The notes below the pieces were generated by a model. It ran no database searches, was not told the DNA's origin, and was given only the letters and a program-made list of their open reading frames with translations. DNA of 64,000 bases from Saccharopolyspora endophytica (GTDB lineage Bacteria; Actinomycetota; Actinomycetes; Mycobacteriales; Pseudonocardiaceae), in contig NZ_JAGPXE010000018.1 of NCBI RefSeq assembly GCF_018070075.1, positions 85,656 to 149,655 of the forward strand, in the 5' to 3' direction. A program made the translations under genes and the position numbers. Of this stretch, positions 17,693-25,700 are shown piece by piece; the first letter of the stretch is position 1; each line of letters starts with the position of its first letter.

Positions 17693-18213
17693 CGCGGCTG
17701 CTTGATCAGCTCCAGGACCTCGCGGAAGGCGGGGTTGTCGCTGTCGTGCAGCCACTCGAAGAGCACCATCTCGGTGGTGACGACGTCGGCGCCGTGGGAG
17801 CGCATCCGGTCGAGCGCGCGCTCGCGGTCGGTCTCGACGCGGCTGCCGACGGCGTCGGCGACCACCGCGACGTCCCGGCCGCGTTCCAGCAGCGCCAGGA
17901 CCGTCTGCAGCACGCAGACGTGCGTCTCGCACCCGGTCACGACGACCGTGCCGGGTCCGGGGTCGAACCCGGCGGCGAAGGACGTCTTCGGCTGGGCCGG
18001 TCGCGGCAGCAGCTCGGCGATCTCGCCGACGGTCGTGCCCAGTCCCGCGGGGTTCTGCTCGCTGGCCCGGGCGTCGACGCCCAGCCGCGTCGCGGCGCGG
18101 ACCAGCCGCGCGTTGTTGTCCAGCACGGCGGAACCGCCCGCGATGGCCGGCATGAGACGTTCCTGCAGGTCCACGACCAGCAGGACCGAGGAGTTGGCGT
18201 GCAGCAGCGGCAT
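17680..18213 (-). CDS. Isochorismatase-family cysteine hydrolase
   Basis: 177 residues, complete. The D-K-C catalytic triad of the isochorismatase-like fold is visible: D15 in LLVVDLQ, K in QPKTSFAAGF, and the nucleophile Cys in VTGCETHVCVLQ with the preceding cis-peptide region. Family members hydrolyse isochorismate, nicotinamide, ureido acids or amides; the short YcaC-like form here does not tell which. It is convergent and overlapping with the LAL regulator. The LysR gene at 18264-19217 lies upstream of it on the same strand, about 50 bases away. Confidence 0.88.
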   Translation of the reverse strand: MPLLHANSSVLLVVDLQERLMPAIAGGSAVLDNNARLVRAATRLGVDARASEQNPAGLGTTVGEIAELLPRPAQPKTSFAAGFDPGPGTVVVTGCETHVCVLQTVLALLERGRDVAVVADAVGSRVETDRERALDRMRSHGADVVTTEMVLFEWLHDSDNPAFREVLELIKQPRQSC

Positions 18214-18263
18214 GGCACCAGCCTAGGCACGACCTCCCGCGACGGCTTCCCGGCGACCCGCCC

Positions 18264-19217
18264 TCAGCCGGTGCGCACGGTGCCGAGCTGGGTGCGGTGG
18301 AGGTTGGACTCGGTGAAGCGCTGGGAGACCGAGCGGATGATGTCGGTCATGGCCGAGGCGGCCGGTGTCGGTGGCCTGCTCGCGTTGCGGGCCAGCAGGA
18401 TTCGCCGCGTCGGGGCGGGCACGTCGTCGGCGAAGTGCACCAGCCGCACGTCGTGGCGGCGGTTGGTCAGCGCCAGGCGCGGTGCGATCGCGATGCCCAG
18501 GCCCGCGGCCACCATCGCCTGCGCCTCCTGGTAGTCGTGGGATTCGTAGGAGATCTTCGGGTCGAAACCGGCGAGCCGGCAGCTGCGCCGCAGCACCTCG
18601 GCGACCGGGTGGTTGTCGGCGCGGATGATCCACTCCTGGCTCGCCAGATCGGCCAGGCTGATGCGCGGCTCCTCCAGCAGCTCGGAGTTGGCGGGCACGA
18701 CCAGGACCGTCGGGTCGTCGAGGAGGTGCTCGACGTGCAGCGCCTGCTCGTCGATGCGGTTCCAGTCGTAGTCCCACAGCAGCGCCAGCTCGACCTCGCC
18801 GGTGTCGAGGAGTTCGAGCAGCTCGGCGAACAGCGCGGAGCGCACAGCGGTTCGCATCCCCGGGTGCTTGCGGGAGAACCGGGTCAGCGCCAGCGGCAGC
18901 AGCGAGGCGCTGGCCGTCGGGAACGATCCGAGTCGCAGCGTGCCCCGGTCGAGCTGGGCCAGGGACTCCAGATCCGCTTGCGCGCCGCGGAGTTCGCGGC
19001 GGATGGCGCGGCCGCGCTCGGCCAGCGCGTGCCCGGCGTCGGTGAGCCGGACCCCGCGTGGCAAGCGGTGCAACAGCGGTTGCCCGACCTCCGCTTCCAA
19101 TCTGGACATCTGCTGCGACGCGGCGGACGGCGTGATGGCCAGCGCGTCGGCCGCGGCGGTGAGCGAACCGAGTTCGGCGGCCTCCACCAGCAGCAACACC
19201 CTGCGGACGTCGAGCAC
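18264..19217 (-). CDS. LysR-family regulator, divergent from PrpF-like gene
   Basis: 317 residues from GTG 19217, chosen because GGGAGG lies 5 bases upstream; the frame extends 12 bases more to a TTG. The HTH is VLDVRRVLLLVEAAELGSLTAAADALAITPSAASQQMSRLEAE. The effector domain covers about residues 90-290. It faces the PrpF-like gene and transporter, so it probably controls them, as is usual for divergently placed LysR proteins. The inducer is unknown. The C-terminal tail past residue 290 is Ser/Thr/Arg-rich and unremarkable. Confidence 0.9.
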   Translation of the reverse strand: MLDVRRVLLLVEAAELGSLTAAADALAITPSAASQQMSRLEAEVGQPLLHRLPRGVRLTDAGHALAERGRAIRRELRGAQADLESLAQLDRGTLRLGSFPTASASLLPLALTRFSRKHPGMRTAVRSALFAELLELLDTGEVELALLWDYDWNRIDEQALHVEHLLDDPTVLVVPANSELLEEPRISLADLASQEWIIRADNHPVAEVLRRSCRLAGFDPKISYESHDYQEAQAMVAAGLGIAIAPRLALTNRRHDVRLVHFADDVPAPTRRILLARNASRPPTPAASAMTDIIRSVSQRFTESNLHRTQLGTVRTG

Positions 19218-19233
19218 CGAGCCTCCCAAGAGC

Positions 19234-19260
19234 CTTTAGCTTCGCTTAAGCCAGCGTAAG
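19234..19260. promoter_or_regulatory. Candidate LysR operator between divergent LysR and PrpF-like genes
   Basis: Three related half-sites lie in tandem: CTTTAGC (19235), GCTTAAG (19244) and GCGTAAG (19254). CTTA-N8-TAAG (19245-19260) forms a dyad. The cluster sits 17 bases upstream of the LysR start, in the AT-richest part of the gap, as expected for an autoregulated LysR site. Confidence 0.45.
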
Positions 19261-19336
19261 GATATGAACATTGTACTGAAGTCACCGGTCTTGTCAGGGT
19301 GAGCGCCAACGATTCGGAGCGAGGAAGAAGGTTGGC

Positions 19337-20440
19337 GTGCACGTTCCGGCAACGCTGGTCCGCGGTGGTACCAGCAAGTGTTGGCTGTTCGACGAAGCCG
19401 AGCTGCCCACGTCGGTGAGCGACATCGAGGCGCTGCTGGTCAACGCCTACGGTGCCGCTGATCCCGTCCAGCTCGACGGCATCGGCGGTGCCACCCCGAC
19501 CACGTCGAAAGCCGCGGTCGTGCGGCCCTCCGGCACGCCCGGCGTGCACGTGGACTACCTGTTCGCGCAGGTCGGCATCGGGGTCGGGCGCGTGGAGTGG
19601 GGCAGCAACTGCGGCAACTGCGCGACCGCGATCGCGCTGTGGTCGGTGGCCCGGGGCCTGGTCCCGGTCAGCGGTGATCGCACCCGCGTGGTCCTGCGCA
19701 ACACCAACACCGGCGCGGTCCTCGAGGCCGAAGTCGACACGCCGCACGGGCAGGTGACCGAGTTCGGCACGCAAACCGTTCCGGGAACCCGAGCCGGGGG
19801 AGTGGCGGTGGGGTTGACCTTCCTGGACCCGGCCGGCGGCACCACCGGCGCGCTGCTGCCCGCGGGCGAGGTGGTCGAGGAGTGGGAGATCGACGGGCTG
19901 CGGGCCCGGGTCACGATGATCGACGCCGGTGCGCCGATGGTCCTGCTGGACGCCGAAGGCCTCACCGGCGCCGAGAACCTCCGCGAGATGGGCGATCTCG
20001 TGGGACCGCTGCGGCGGTTCCGGCACCGCGCCGCCGAACGGATGGGGCTGACCTCACCCGGTGCGGCCGTCAACGACGCGGTGCCGAAGGTCGGCATCGT
20101 CGGGCCGCCGCGTGCCTACCGGACCCAGCTGGGCGACGAGGTCGCCGCCGCCGAGCACGACGTGTCGGTGCGGATGCTGTCGATGAACGCTCCGCACCCG
20201 GCGATCGGGCTCACCTCGGCGGTCGGCGTCGCGGTCGCCAACCTCCTCGACGGTTCCGTCGTCCGCTCGGCGTCCAGCGCCCCCGGTGCGACCGAGCTCC
20301 GGATCGCCACTGCAGCCGGTGTCATCGCCGTCACCAGCGGTGATCTCACCACGTCGGGGCCGCGGCGGGTCACCGTCCGCCGCGCCGCCCGCATCCTCTG
20401 CGCGGCCGACATCGTGGTTCCCGAGTCGATTCCCGCCTAG
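19337..20440 (+). CDS. PrpF-family isomerase (methylaconitate / oxalomesaconate tautomerase-like)
   Basis: 367 residues from GTG 19337 (GAGGAAGAAGG upstream). PrpF signatures are LVRGGTSKCWLFDEAELP at the N-terminus, LDGIGGATPTTSKAAVV and YLFAQVGIG..VEWGSNCGNCATAI. The fold is diaminopimelate-epimerase-like, and the Cys in SNCGNC is at the catalytic position. Members isomerise 2-methylaconitate, methylitaconate or 4-oxalomesaconate. It is followed after 32 bases by a dicarboxylate-type transporter, so uptake and isomerisation of an unsaturated di- or tricarboxylate is likely. The exact substrate is not decided by sequence. Confidence 0.87.
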   Translation: MHVPATLVRGGTSKCWLFDEAELPTSVSDIEALLVNAYGAADPVQLDGIGGATPTTSKAAVVRPSGTPGVHVDYLFAQVGIGVGRVEWGSNCGNCATAIALWSVARGLVPVSGDRTRVVLRNTNTGAVLEAEVDTPHGQVTEFGTQTVPGTRAGGVAVGLTFLDPAGGTTGALLPAGEVVEEWEIDGLRARVTMIDAGAPMVLLDAEGLTGAENLREMGDLVGPLRRFRHRAAERMGLTSPGAAVNDAVPKVGIVGPPRAYRTQLGDEVAAAEHDVSVRMLSMNAPHPAIGLTSAVGVAVANLLDGSVVRSASSAPGATELRIATAAGVIAVTSGDLTTSGPRRVTVRRAARILCAADIVVPESIPA

Positions 20441-20472
20441 CATTCCGCCTGATTCCCACCTCAAGGACAAAG

Positions 20473-21723
20473 ATGTCTGCTGAAATGATCTCCATCGGCG
20501 CGCTCGGCGTGATGTTCGTCGTCGCGACCCTGTTACCGATCAACATCGGGATCCTGGCCTTCATCGGCGCGTTCGTCGTCGGCACCGCATCGCTCGGGCT
20601 CACCGAGGACGAGATCTTCGAGGGGTTCCCCGTCTCGTTGTTCGTCACGATCGTCGGTGTCACGTACCTGTTCTCGGTGGCGCAGCGCAACGGCACGATC
20701 GACCTGCTGGTGCGGGTCGGGATCAGGCTCGTGCGCGGCAAGGCCGCGCTGGTGCCGTGGGTGCTGTTCGGCGTCGCGGCGGTGCTCACCGCCTTCGGCA
20801 CCTTCACCCCGGCCGCGGTGGCGCTGCTGGTGCCGGTCGGCATGAACTTCGCCTACCGCTACGGCATCAGCCAGCTGATGGTCGGCATGATGGTCATCAG
20901 CGGCGCCCACGCCGGAGCCTTCTCGCCGATCGCGGTCTCGGGTGCGCTCGTGCTGGGGATGGTCGGCAACACCCCGCTCGCGGTGTCCCCGCTGGCGCTG
21001 TTCCTGGCCAGCTTCGGGTTCAACGTGCTGCTGTCGGTGCTGACCTTCCTGCTGCTGCGTCGCAGGACCCCGGAGGCCTCTGCCGAGTCGGTCGGGGAGG
21101 ACGTGGAGGCCGCGGCCGAGCCGAAGGTGACGTGGCGGCAAGGGCTCACGCTGGTCGCGCTGGCGGCGCTGGTGGTGGGGGCGCTGGTCTTCCACCTGGA
21201 GATCGGGTTCCTGGCCCTGGTCGCGGGCGCGGTGCTGGCGCTGGTGGACATGAAGAACCAGTCCAAGGCGGTCGAGGGGATCAGCTGGTCCACCATCCTG
21301 CTGGTCGCGGGCATGGTGACTTACGTGGAGATCCTGGAGAAGGCGGGCACGATCGAGACGATCTCGCACGGCGCCGCCGGGATGGGAGCCCCGCTGTTCG
21401 TCGCGCTGCTGCTGTGCCTGGTCGTGGCGGTGGTGTCGGCGTTCGCCTCGTCGACGGCGATCCTCACCGCGATCATCCCGATCGCCGTGCCGCTGCTGCT
21501 GGCCAGCCACCTCAGCGCGGTCGGGCTCGTCGCGGCGCTGGCGATCTCGACGACGATCGTGGACACCTCGCCGTTCTCCACCAACGGCGCGCTCGTGCTC
21601 AGCAACGCCCGAGGCGTCGACCGGGAGCGCTTCTACAGGCAGATCATCGGCTACACGGCGGGAATCGTGGGAATCGGCCCGATCCTGGCCTGGAGCTTCC
21701 TGGTCGTGCCCGCCTCCCTGTGA
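20473..21723 (+). CDS. MatC/SLC13-like dicarboxylate permease
   Basis: 416 residues, about 11 hydrophobic helices, of the ion transporter superfamily (MatC N-terminal type). Features are an N-terminal membrane start (ISIGALGVMFVVATLLPINIGILAFIGAFVVG), a central hydrophilic acidic loop around residues 195-220, and a conserved C-terminal ISTTIVDTSPFSTNGALVLSNA. MatC proteins carry malonate or other C3-C6 dicarboxylates. It is the second gene of the PrpF operon and probably brings in the PrpF substrate or a precursor. Confidence 0.8.
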   Translation: MSAEMISIGALGVMFVVATLLPINIGILAFIGAFVVGTASLGLTEDEIFEGFPVSLFVTIVGVTYLFSVAQRNGTIDLLVRVGIRLVRGKAALVPWVLFGVAAVLTAFGTFTPAAVALLVPVGMNFAYRYGISQLMVGMMVISGAHAGAFSPIAVSGALVLGMVGNTPLAVSPLALFLASFGFNVLLSVLTFLLLRRRTPEASAESVGEDVEAAAEPKVTWRQGLTLVALAALVVGALVFHLEIGFLALVAGAVLALVDMKNQSKAVEGISWSTILLVAGMVTYVEILEKAGTIETISHGAAGMGAPLFVALLLCLVVAVVSAFASSTAILTAIIPIAVPLLLASHLSAVGLVAALAISTTIVDTSPFSTNGALVLSNARGVDRERFYRQIIGYTAGIVGIGPILAWSFLVVPASL

Positions 21724-21729
21724 CCTCGA

Positions 21730-21763
21730 GCACCGCCGGCGCGGAACTCCGTGCCGGCGGTGC
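21730..21763. terminator. Bidirectional terminator between permease and TetR genes
   Basis: GCACCGCCGGC and GCCGGCGGTGC form an 11-base perfect stem with a 12-base loop, placed exactly between two convergent genes (stops at 21723 and 21766). Confidence 0.75.
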
Positions 21764-21765
21764 TG

Positions 21766-22380
21766 TCACGTCGTGAGGTTCCGCGTCGGCAGCACCCAGG
21801 TCCGCACGTGCCGGACGAGGGCCACGAGGCGTTCGGTGGTGGCGTGGGTGGGGTCGACCAGGCGGCGTTGCAGCAGTTCGCGCCCGGAGGCGTGCACCAT
21901 CCTGGCGGTGTACTCGGGGTCGGGCATGCCTGGGAAGGTGCGTTCCAGCTCCTGCTGGAGGAAACGCAGGACGAGCTCCTCGGATTCGGCGAGGCGCTGG
22001 TGCAGTTCCGGGGGAGCGCCCTGGGGTGGGAACAGGAACAGCCGCCAGGTCGCGGGATGCTCGTCGACGGCGTTGAGCACGCCGCAGAAGGTGCTGACGA
22101 GCCGGTCCTCCTCCGGGATTCCGGCGAGCTGCGAAGTCGCTCGTGCGAACTGGATTCCCGCGCGCTCGGACTCGCGGTCGACGAGCGCGACGAACAGGCC
22201 CGCGATGTCGCCGAACAGCTGGTAGAGCACCGGGCGCGTGATGCCGGCGTCCTCGGCGATGCGGTTGGGCGTCGCGGCGTGGAAGCCCTCCGCGTCGACG
22301 ATGCCGTGCGTGACGTCGAGGATCTGCTCGCGGCGGTCGGCCGAGCTCATCCGCTTGCGCGCGCTGGGGGATCCGCTCAC
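21766..22380 (-). CDS. TetR-family transcriptional regulator
   Basis: 204 residues from GTG 22380; ATG 22350 is an alternative. The N-terminal TetR HTH is RREQILDVTHGIVDAEGFHAATPNRIAEDAGITRPVLYQLFGDI; the C-terminal ligand domain has no special motif. It is divergent from the MpaB-like oxygenase at 22444, and the 63-base gap holds two nested palindromes. Repression of both genes with release by the oxygenase substrate is a reasonable inference. Confidence 0.9.
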   Translation of the reverse strand: MSGSPSARKRMSSADRREQILDVTHGIVDAEGFHAATPNRIAEDAGITRPVLYQLFGDIAGLFVALVDRESERAGIQFARATSQLAGIPEEDRLVSTFCGVLNAVDEHPATWRLFLFPPQGAPPELHQRLAESEELVLRFLQQELERTFPGMPDPEYTARMVHASGRELLQRRLVDPTHATTERLVALVRHVRTWVLPTRNLTT

Positions 22381-22393
22381 CCTTGACACTCTA

Positions 22394-22425
22394 ACTGACA
22401 ACCTGTCAGTCTGAATTAACAGGTT
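22394..22425. promoter_or_regulatory. Nested palindromic TetR operator overlapping the oxygenase promoter
   Basis: ACTGACA-ACC-TGTCAGT (22394-22410) is a perfect palindrome. AACCTGT (22400-22406) and ACAGGTT (22419-22425) form a second perfect 7-base inverted repeat sharing bases with it. TTGACA at 22383 with CAGTCT 18 bases on could be the promoter, so the first palindrome would lie in the spacer. Expected target of the adjacent TetR protein. Confidence 0.65.
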
Positions 22426-22443
22426 GAAAGTTGAGGTGTTGCC

Positions 22444-23775
22444 ATGGCGCTCCACCATCCTGAACTCGCCGAGCGCGTCCGCGAACAACGTCGGCGGATG
22501 CCCGATCTCTACGGCTCGATCGACTTCGACCGCACCCCGCACCGGTTCACCACCGACCCGCAGGTGAAGTCCGACCTGCCCGCGTGGGTCGCCGATCGTG
22601 ACTCCGTCCTCGCCGACGAGCGGGCCGTCGAGCTGATCCGCACGACCACCATGCTCGGTGACGTCGTCGCCGACCCCTACGCGGCTCTGGCCAAGCAGCA
22701 CGGCGCCAAGGGGTTGATCGACATGCTGCGGAAGGCCTGCCGGTCGGGCGTGGACTCCGTCGCCGACGCGCCCGACGAGCTGCGCGCGTTCATCGCATCG
22801 ATGGAAGCGGCGCCGGAGTGGCTCGACGTCGAGCTGGTCGAGGAGGGCGCGCGGCAGCTGCGCATCGGGGCGGCGTTCCTGTCCCCCTACATCACCCGCG
22901 GCGCGTTCCTCGCGACCTTCATCAACACCTACGCCGCCCTGCCGATGGCGCTGACCGGTGCGCTCACCGGGCGCCGTGCCTCCCGCCGGGTCAACGAGAC
23001 CGCGAACTTCTTCGCGGTGACGACGTTGCCGGGAGCCCTGGAGCGCTACGGGGAGGGCTTCCAGGCGGCCGCCATGGTGCGGCTGATGCATTCGATGGTG
23101 CGCTGCAACGCACTCATCAGCCCCGAGGGATGGGACCCCGAGGTGTACGGGGTGCCGGTGCCGCAGGTCGATCAGATGCCCGCCGGTCTGTTCAACATGT
23201 ACCTGGCGGCGGTGCTCGCCAGGAGCGCCGGCCGCGACGAGTTCTCCCCGCGCGAGCGCGCGATGCTGGAGTTCAGCCGGTACCGGTGCTTCCTGCTCGG
23301 TCTGCCCGAAGAGCTCCTGCCCACCACGGCGTCCGGGATCATCGAGGTCTTCCACGCGCGGGCGGCGACGCTGCGCCGCGGCTTCGACGACGCGACCTGC
23401 GGGGAGCTGGTCCGCTCCACCATGGCCGCCGACCTCCGGCAGCGGAACTCGTTGCTCGACCAGGCCGCCGAGACCGTGGAGCGCAGCTGGAGCCGGGCCT
23501 TCTTCCTCGGGATCTGCGGCGGCGACCTCAAGCGGGCCGAGGCCATGAGCGTCCAGTTCGGACCCGTCGACGCCGCGTGCGTGGCCGCCACCGCGCCGTT
23601 CGTGCTCGGCCGGTTCGTGGCGATGTCCGTCGTCGCCGGCCAGCCCCTCCTGCGGAAGCTGACCGACTGCTACACCACCCGCGTGGTCAAGCAGCGGCTC
23701 GCCGAGTACGGAAATCCCGAGTACACCACCGATGCCGCCACGTACCCCCGCAGAGCGACCAGCGGTGCCACCTGA
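22444..23775 (+). CDS. MpaB/rubber-oxygenase-family (DUF2236) haem oxygenase
   Basis: 443 residues, start ATG 22444 after AAAGTTGAGG. It matches the DUF2236 / latex-clearing-protein fold. The conserved trio R182, T186 (RRVNETANFF) and H216 (VRLMHSMVR) has the same 4- and 30-residue spacing as the haem-pocket Arg164, Thr168 and His198 that I recall for LcpK30. Lcp proteins cleave polyisoprene oxidatively; MpaB cleaves isoprenoid side chains. There is no signal peptide or Tat motif, so it is probably cytoplasmic and acts on something other than bulk rubber. It is controlled by the divergent TetR gene. Confidence 0.82.
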   Translation: MALHHPELAERVREQRRRMPDLYGSIDFDRTPHRFTTDPQVKSDLPAWVADRDSVLADERAVELIRTTTMLGDVVADPYAALAKQHGAKGLIDMLRKACRSGVDSVADAPDELRAFIASMEAAPEWLDVELVEEGARQLRIGAAFLSPYITRGAFLATFINTYAALPMALTGALTGRRASRRVNETANFFAVTTLPGALERYGEGFQAAAMVRLMHSMVRCNALISPEGWDPEVYGVPVPQVDQMPAGLFNMYLAAVLARSAGRDEFSPRERAMLEFSRYRCFLLGLPEELLPTTASGIIEVFHARAATLRRGFDDATCGELVRSTMAADLRQRNSLLDQAAETVERSWSRAFFLGICGGDLKRAEAMSVQFGPVDAACVAATAPFVLGRFVAMSVVAGQPLLRKLTDCYTTRVVKQRLAEYGNPEYTTDAATYPRRATSGAT

Positions 23776-24182
23776 CCCGGTTCCGCGGACCGGCGAGATC
23801 GAGAAACGCCTGTCGGGACCGGTTTCGCCGGGAGTCTCACGCGGTGGGGGTGACGTGTCCGCACGACGTTGGTAGCGTGTTGGGAAATGCCCGCCGTGCA
23901 AGCGGTGTCGTGAATCCTGGTCGGTGCGGGCCCACGTAGGGTGACGCCGCGGTCGACCGGATCGCGTTGGAGCGGAGTCACATTCGTCCCGATGGACGCA
24001 GAAGCAACTCCGTTCCCACCTGTCTCAGCGCGCGACTCCGAAGGGCCACCGCTGTCGGCGCTCCGATCTTCACCCGGAAGAATGATGAATTTCCGGGTAT
24101 TTAGTCCTGACCAGGCGTGGAGTGATGCACTCTACGTAAGAAAGCCTGGCGATCTTCGGGTGTGGTACGGAGACTTTCGGCC
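23776..24182. other. 407-base non-coding region upstream of the serine protease
   Basis: No credible gene. The only clear structure is CCCGGAA-N11-TTCCGGG (24073-24097), a perfect 7-base inverted repeat 86 bases before the protease start and followed by AT-rich TATTTAG. It looks like an operator more than a terminator. The 3' part (24080-24150) is the most AT-rich stretch nearby and probably contains the protease promoter. Confidence 0.4.
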
Positions 24183-25133
24183 ATGGAGCAAGCCCCTACT
24201 CACACTCCGTACACGCCCGCCCAGTACCAGCGGGTGCGCAACGACTACCCCTTCAGCTACGACCCGTGGGGTTCGACCGAGCCCGCGGAGACCGAGACCG
24301 CAACAGCCGACCCGTCGATCGACGAGGCTCCCCGGCCGTCGTCGATGGACAAGCTGGGCGAGCTGTTCAAGCAGATGCCTCGCCCCCGTCTTCCCGAGCA
24401 CGTCGGTCTGAAGCGTGCGCCCAAGCGTCACGGCGTGACCGCCGTGGTCGTGGCCGCCGCGCTGTTGAGCAGCGGGGCCACCGCCGCCGCGACCTACGGG
24501 ATCGCCTCGTACGCTTCGCAGCCCTCCGCCTCCCCGCAGGCGACCGCGGCCGCCGTGCAGCCCAGCGTCGTGTCGCTCGACCTCGTCGGCCCGGACAGCA
24601 AGAGCACCGGTAGTGGCGTCATCGTCGACGAGGGCGGGCGGATTCTGACCAACAACCACGTCGTGGCCAAGGCGGCCAACGGCGCCAAGCTCACGGTGAC
24701 GTTCAACGACGGCAAGAAGGCACCGGCCCGGGTGCTGCAGCAGGATCCCCGCGCCGATCTCGCGGTCGTCCAGGCCGACGGGGTGAAGGACCTGACGCCC
24801 GCGAAGCTCGCCTACGGGCCGGAGCCCGAGGTCGGTCAGCAGGTCATCGCCGTCGGTTCGCCCCTGGGCCTGCCCGGCACGGTCACCAGCGGGATCGTCA
24901 GCGCGCTGCACCGCAGTGTTCCGACCGGGAACGGTGCCGGACTCGCCAACGCCATCCAGACCGACGCCGCGATCAACCACGGCAACTCCGGTGGCCCGCT
25001 GGTCAACATGGACGGCGAGGTCGTCGGCATCAACACCGCGGTCGCAGGTAAGAAGGGCAACGAGGCGGCCGGACTCGGGTTCACGGTGCCGATCGATCAG
25101 GCCCGCGGGCTCGTCGACGGACCTGCCCGGTAG
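24183..25133 (+). CDS. Membrane-anchored HtrA-like trypsin-type serine protease without PDZ domain
   Basis: 316 residues from ATG 24183 (GGAG about 10 bases ahead). Residues 1-83 are a cytoplasmic Pro/acid-rich tail, 84-104 a transmembrane helix, and 118-312 an S1C protease domain. The triad is H159 (TNNHVV), D192 (RADLAVV) and S269 (HGNSGGPLV). Actinobacterial HtrA proteins normally continue into a PDZ domain of about 90 residues; this one stops at VPIDQARGLVDGPAR right after the protease fold. It should act outside the membrane in envelope quality control. It is convergent with the ECF sigma gene, 6 bases away. Confidence 0.9.
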   Translation: MEQAPTHTPYTPAQYQRVRNDYPFSYDPWGSTEPAETETATADPSIDEAPRPSSMDKLGELFKQMPRPRLPEHVGLKRAPKRHGVTAVVVAAALLSSGATAAATYGIASYASQPSASPQATAAAVQPSVVSLDLVGPDSKSTGSGVIVDEGGRILTNNHVVAKAANGAKLTVTFNDGKKAPARVLQQDPRADLAVVQADGVKDLTPAKLAYGPEPEVGQQVIAVGSPLGLPGTVTSGIVSALHRSVPTGNGAGLANAIQTDAAINHGNSGGPLVNMDGEVVGINTAVAGKKGNEAAGLGFTVPIDQARGLVDGPAR

Positions 25134-25139
25134 AAGATG

Positions 25140-25700
25140 TCACCAACCGCGCCGGTGCGGGCCGACACCGTGGTCGGCGAGGTTCTCGCGAATCTGCTTG
25201 CGGGCGCGGTGCAAGCGGCTCACCACCGTCCCGATCGGGACGTCGAGCGCGATCGCGGCCTCCGCGTAGGAGAGGCCCTCGATGTCCACGAGGGCGATCA
25301 CCCTCTTGTTCGGCTGTCGCAACATGCCGAGGGCTTTCTGGACGGCGTAGCCGAAGGAGTCGTCGACGACGACGCTCTCCGGTGAGACGTGCGGTGCGGG
25401 ATCGCTGATGGTCTCTTCGCGATCGCTGGTGCCGAAGACGAGCAGAGGAGTGCGACGGCGAACCCTGCTGACGTGGGTGTTGTGGAGGATCCGCAGCAGC
25501 CACGCACGTGGGAAGTAGCCGTCGAAACTCGTGATTCCGCGGTATGCCAGCAGCAGTGCGTCCTGAGCCAGGTCCTCGGCGTCGGCGGGTTGGTCGGTGA
25601 GCGACCGCGCGACCCGCAGCAGCAGCGGGATCTCCGGGACGATGTACCGGTCGAACAACTGCTGCCTTTCGACCACGGAGAAAGTGTCGGACTTGTCCAC
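25140..25700 (-). CDS. ECF RNA polymerase sigma factor (SigR/RpoE-like)
   Basis: 186 residues from GTG 25700; the frame is open to TTG 25829 and the start is not certain because no ribosome site is well spaced. Region 2 (residues 20-88) reads DAEDLAQDALLLAYRGI...RAWLLRILHNTHVSRVRRR, close to SigR/SigH types. Region 4 (115-175) reads KRVIALVDIEGLSYAEAAIALDVPIGTVVSRLHRARKQI. It directs RNA polymerase to a stress regulon. The divergent gene at 26024 encodes a zinc anti-sigma protein that is its likely partner. Confidence 0.88.
   Translation of the reverse strand: MDKSDTFSVVERQQLFDRYIVPEIPLLLRVARSLTDQPADAEDLAQDALLLAYRGITSFDGYFPRAWLLRILHNTHVSRVRRRTPLLVFGTSDREETISDPAPHVSPESVVVDDSFGYAVQKALGMLRQPNKRVIALVDIEGLSYAEAAIALDVPIGTVVSRLHRARKQIRENLADHGVGPHRRGW

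Noticed and set aside
22444..23901. Leftward extension of the TetR frame across the oxygenase gene (711 codons)
   Set aside because: Only the 21766-22380 part resembles a protein family; the rest is antisense to the MpaB-like oxygenase, with a composition typical of shadow frames.
23878..23910. GGGAAA...TGTC as an ECF (SigR-type) promoter upstream of the protease
   Set aside because: The -10 part does not match GTT and the position is about 280 bases from the gene; not convincing.
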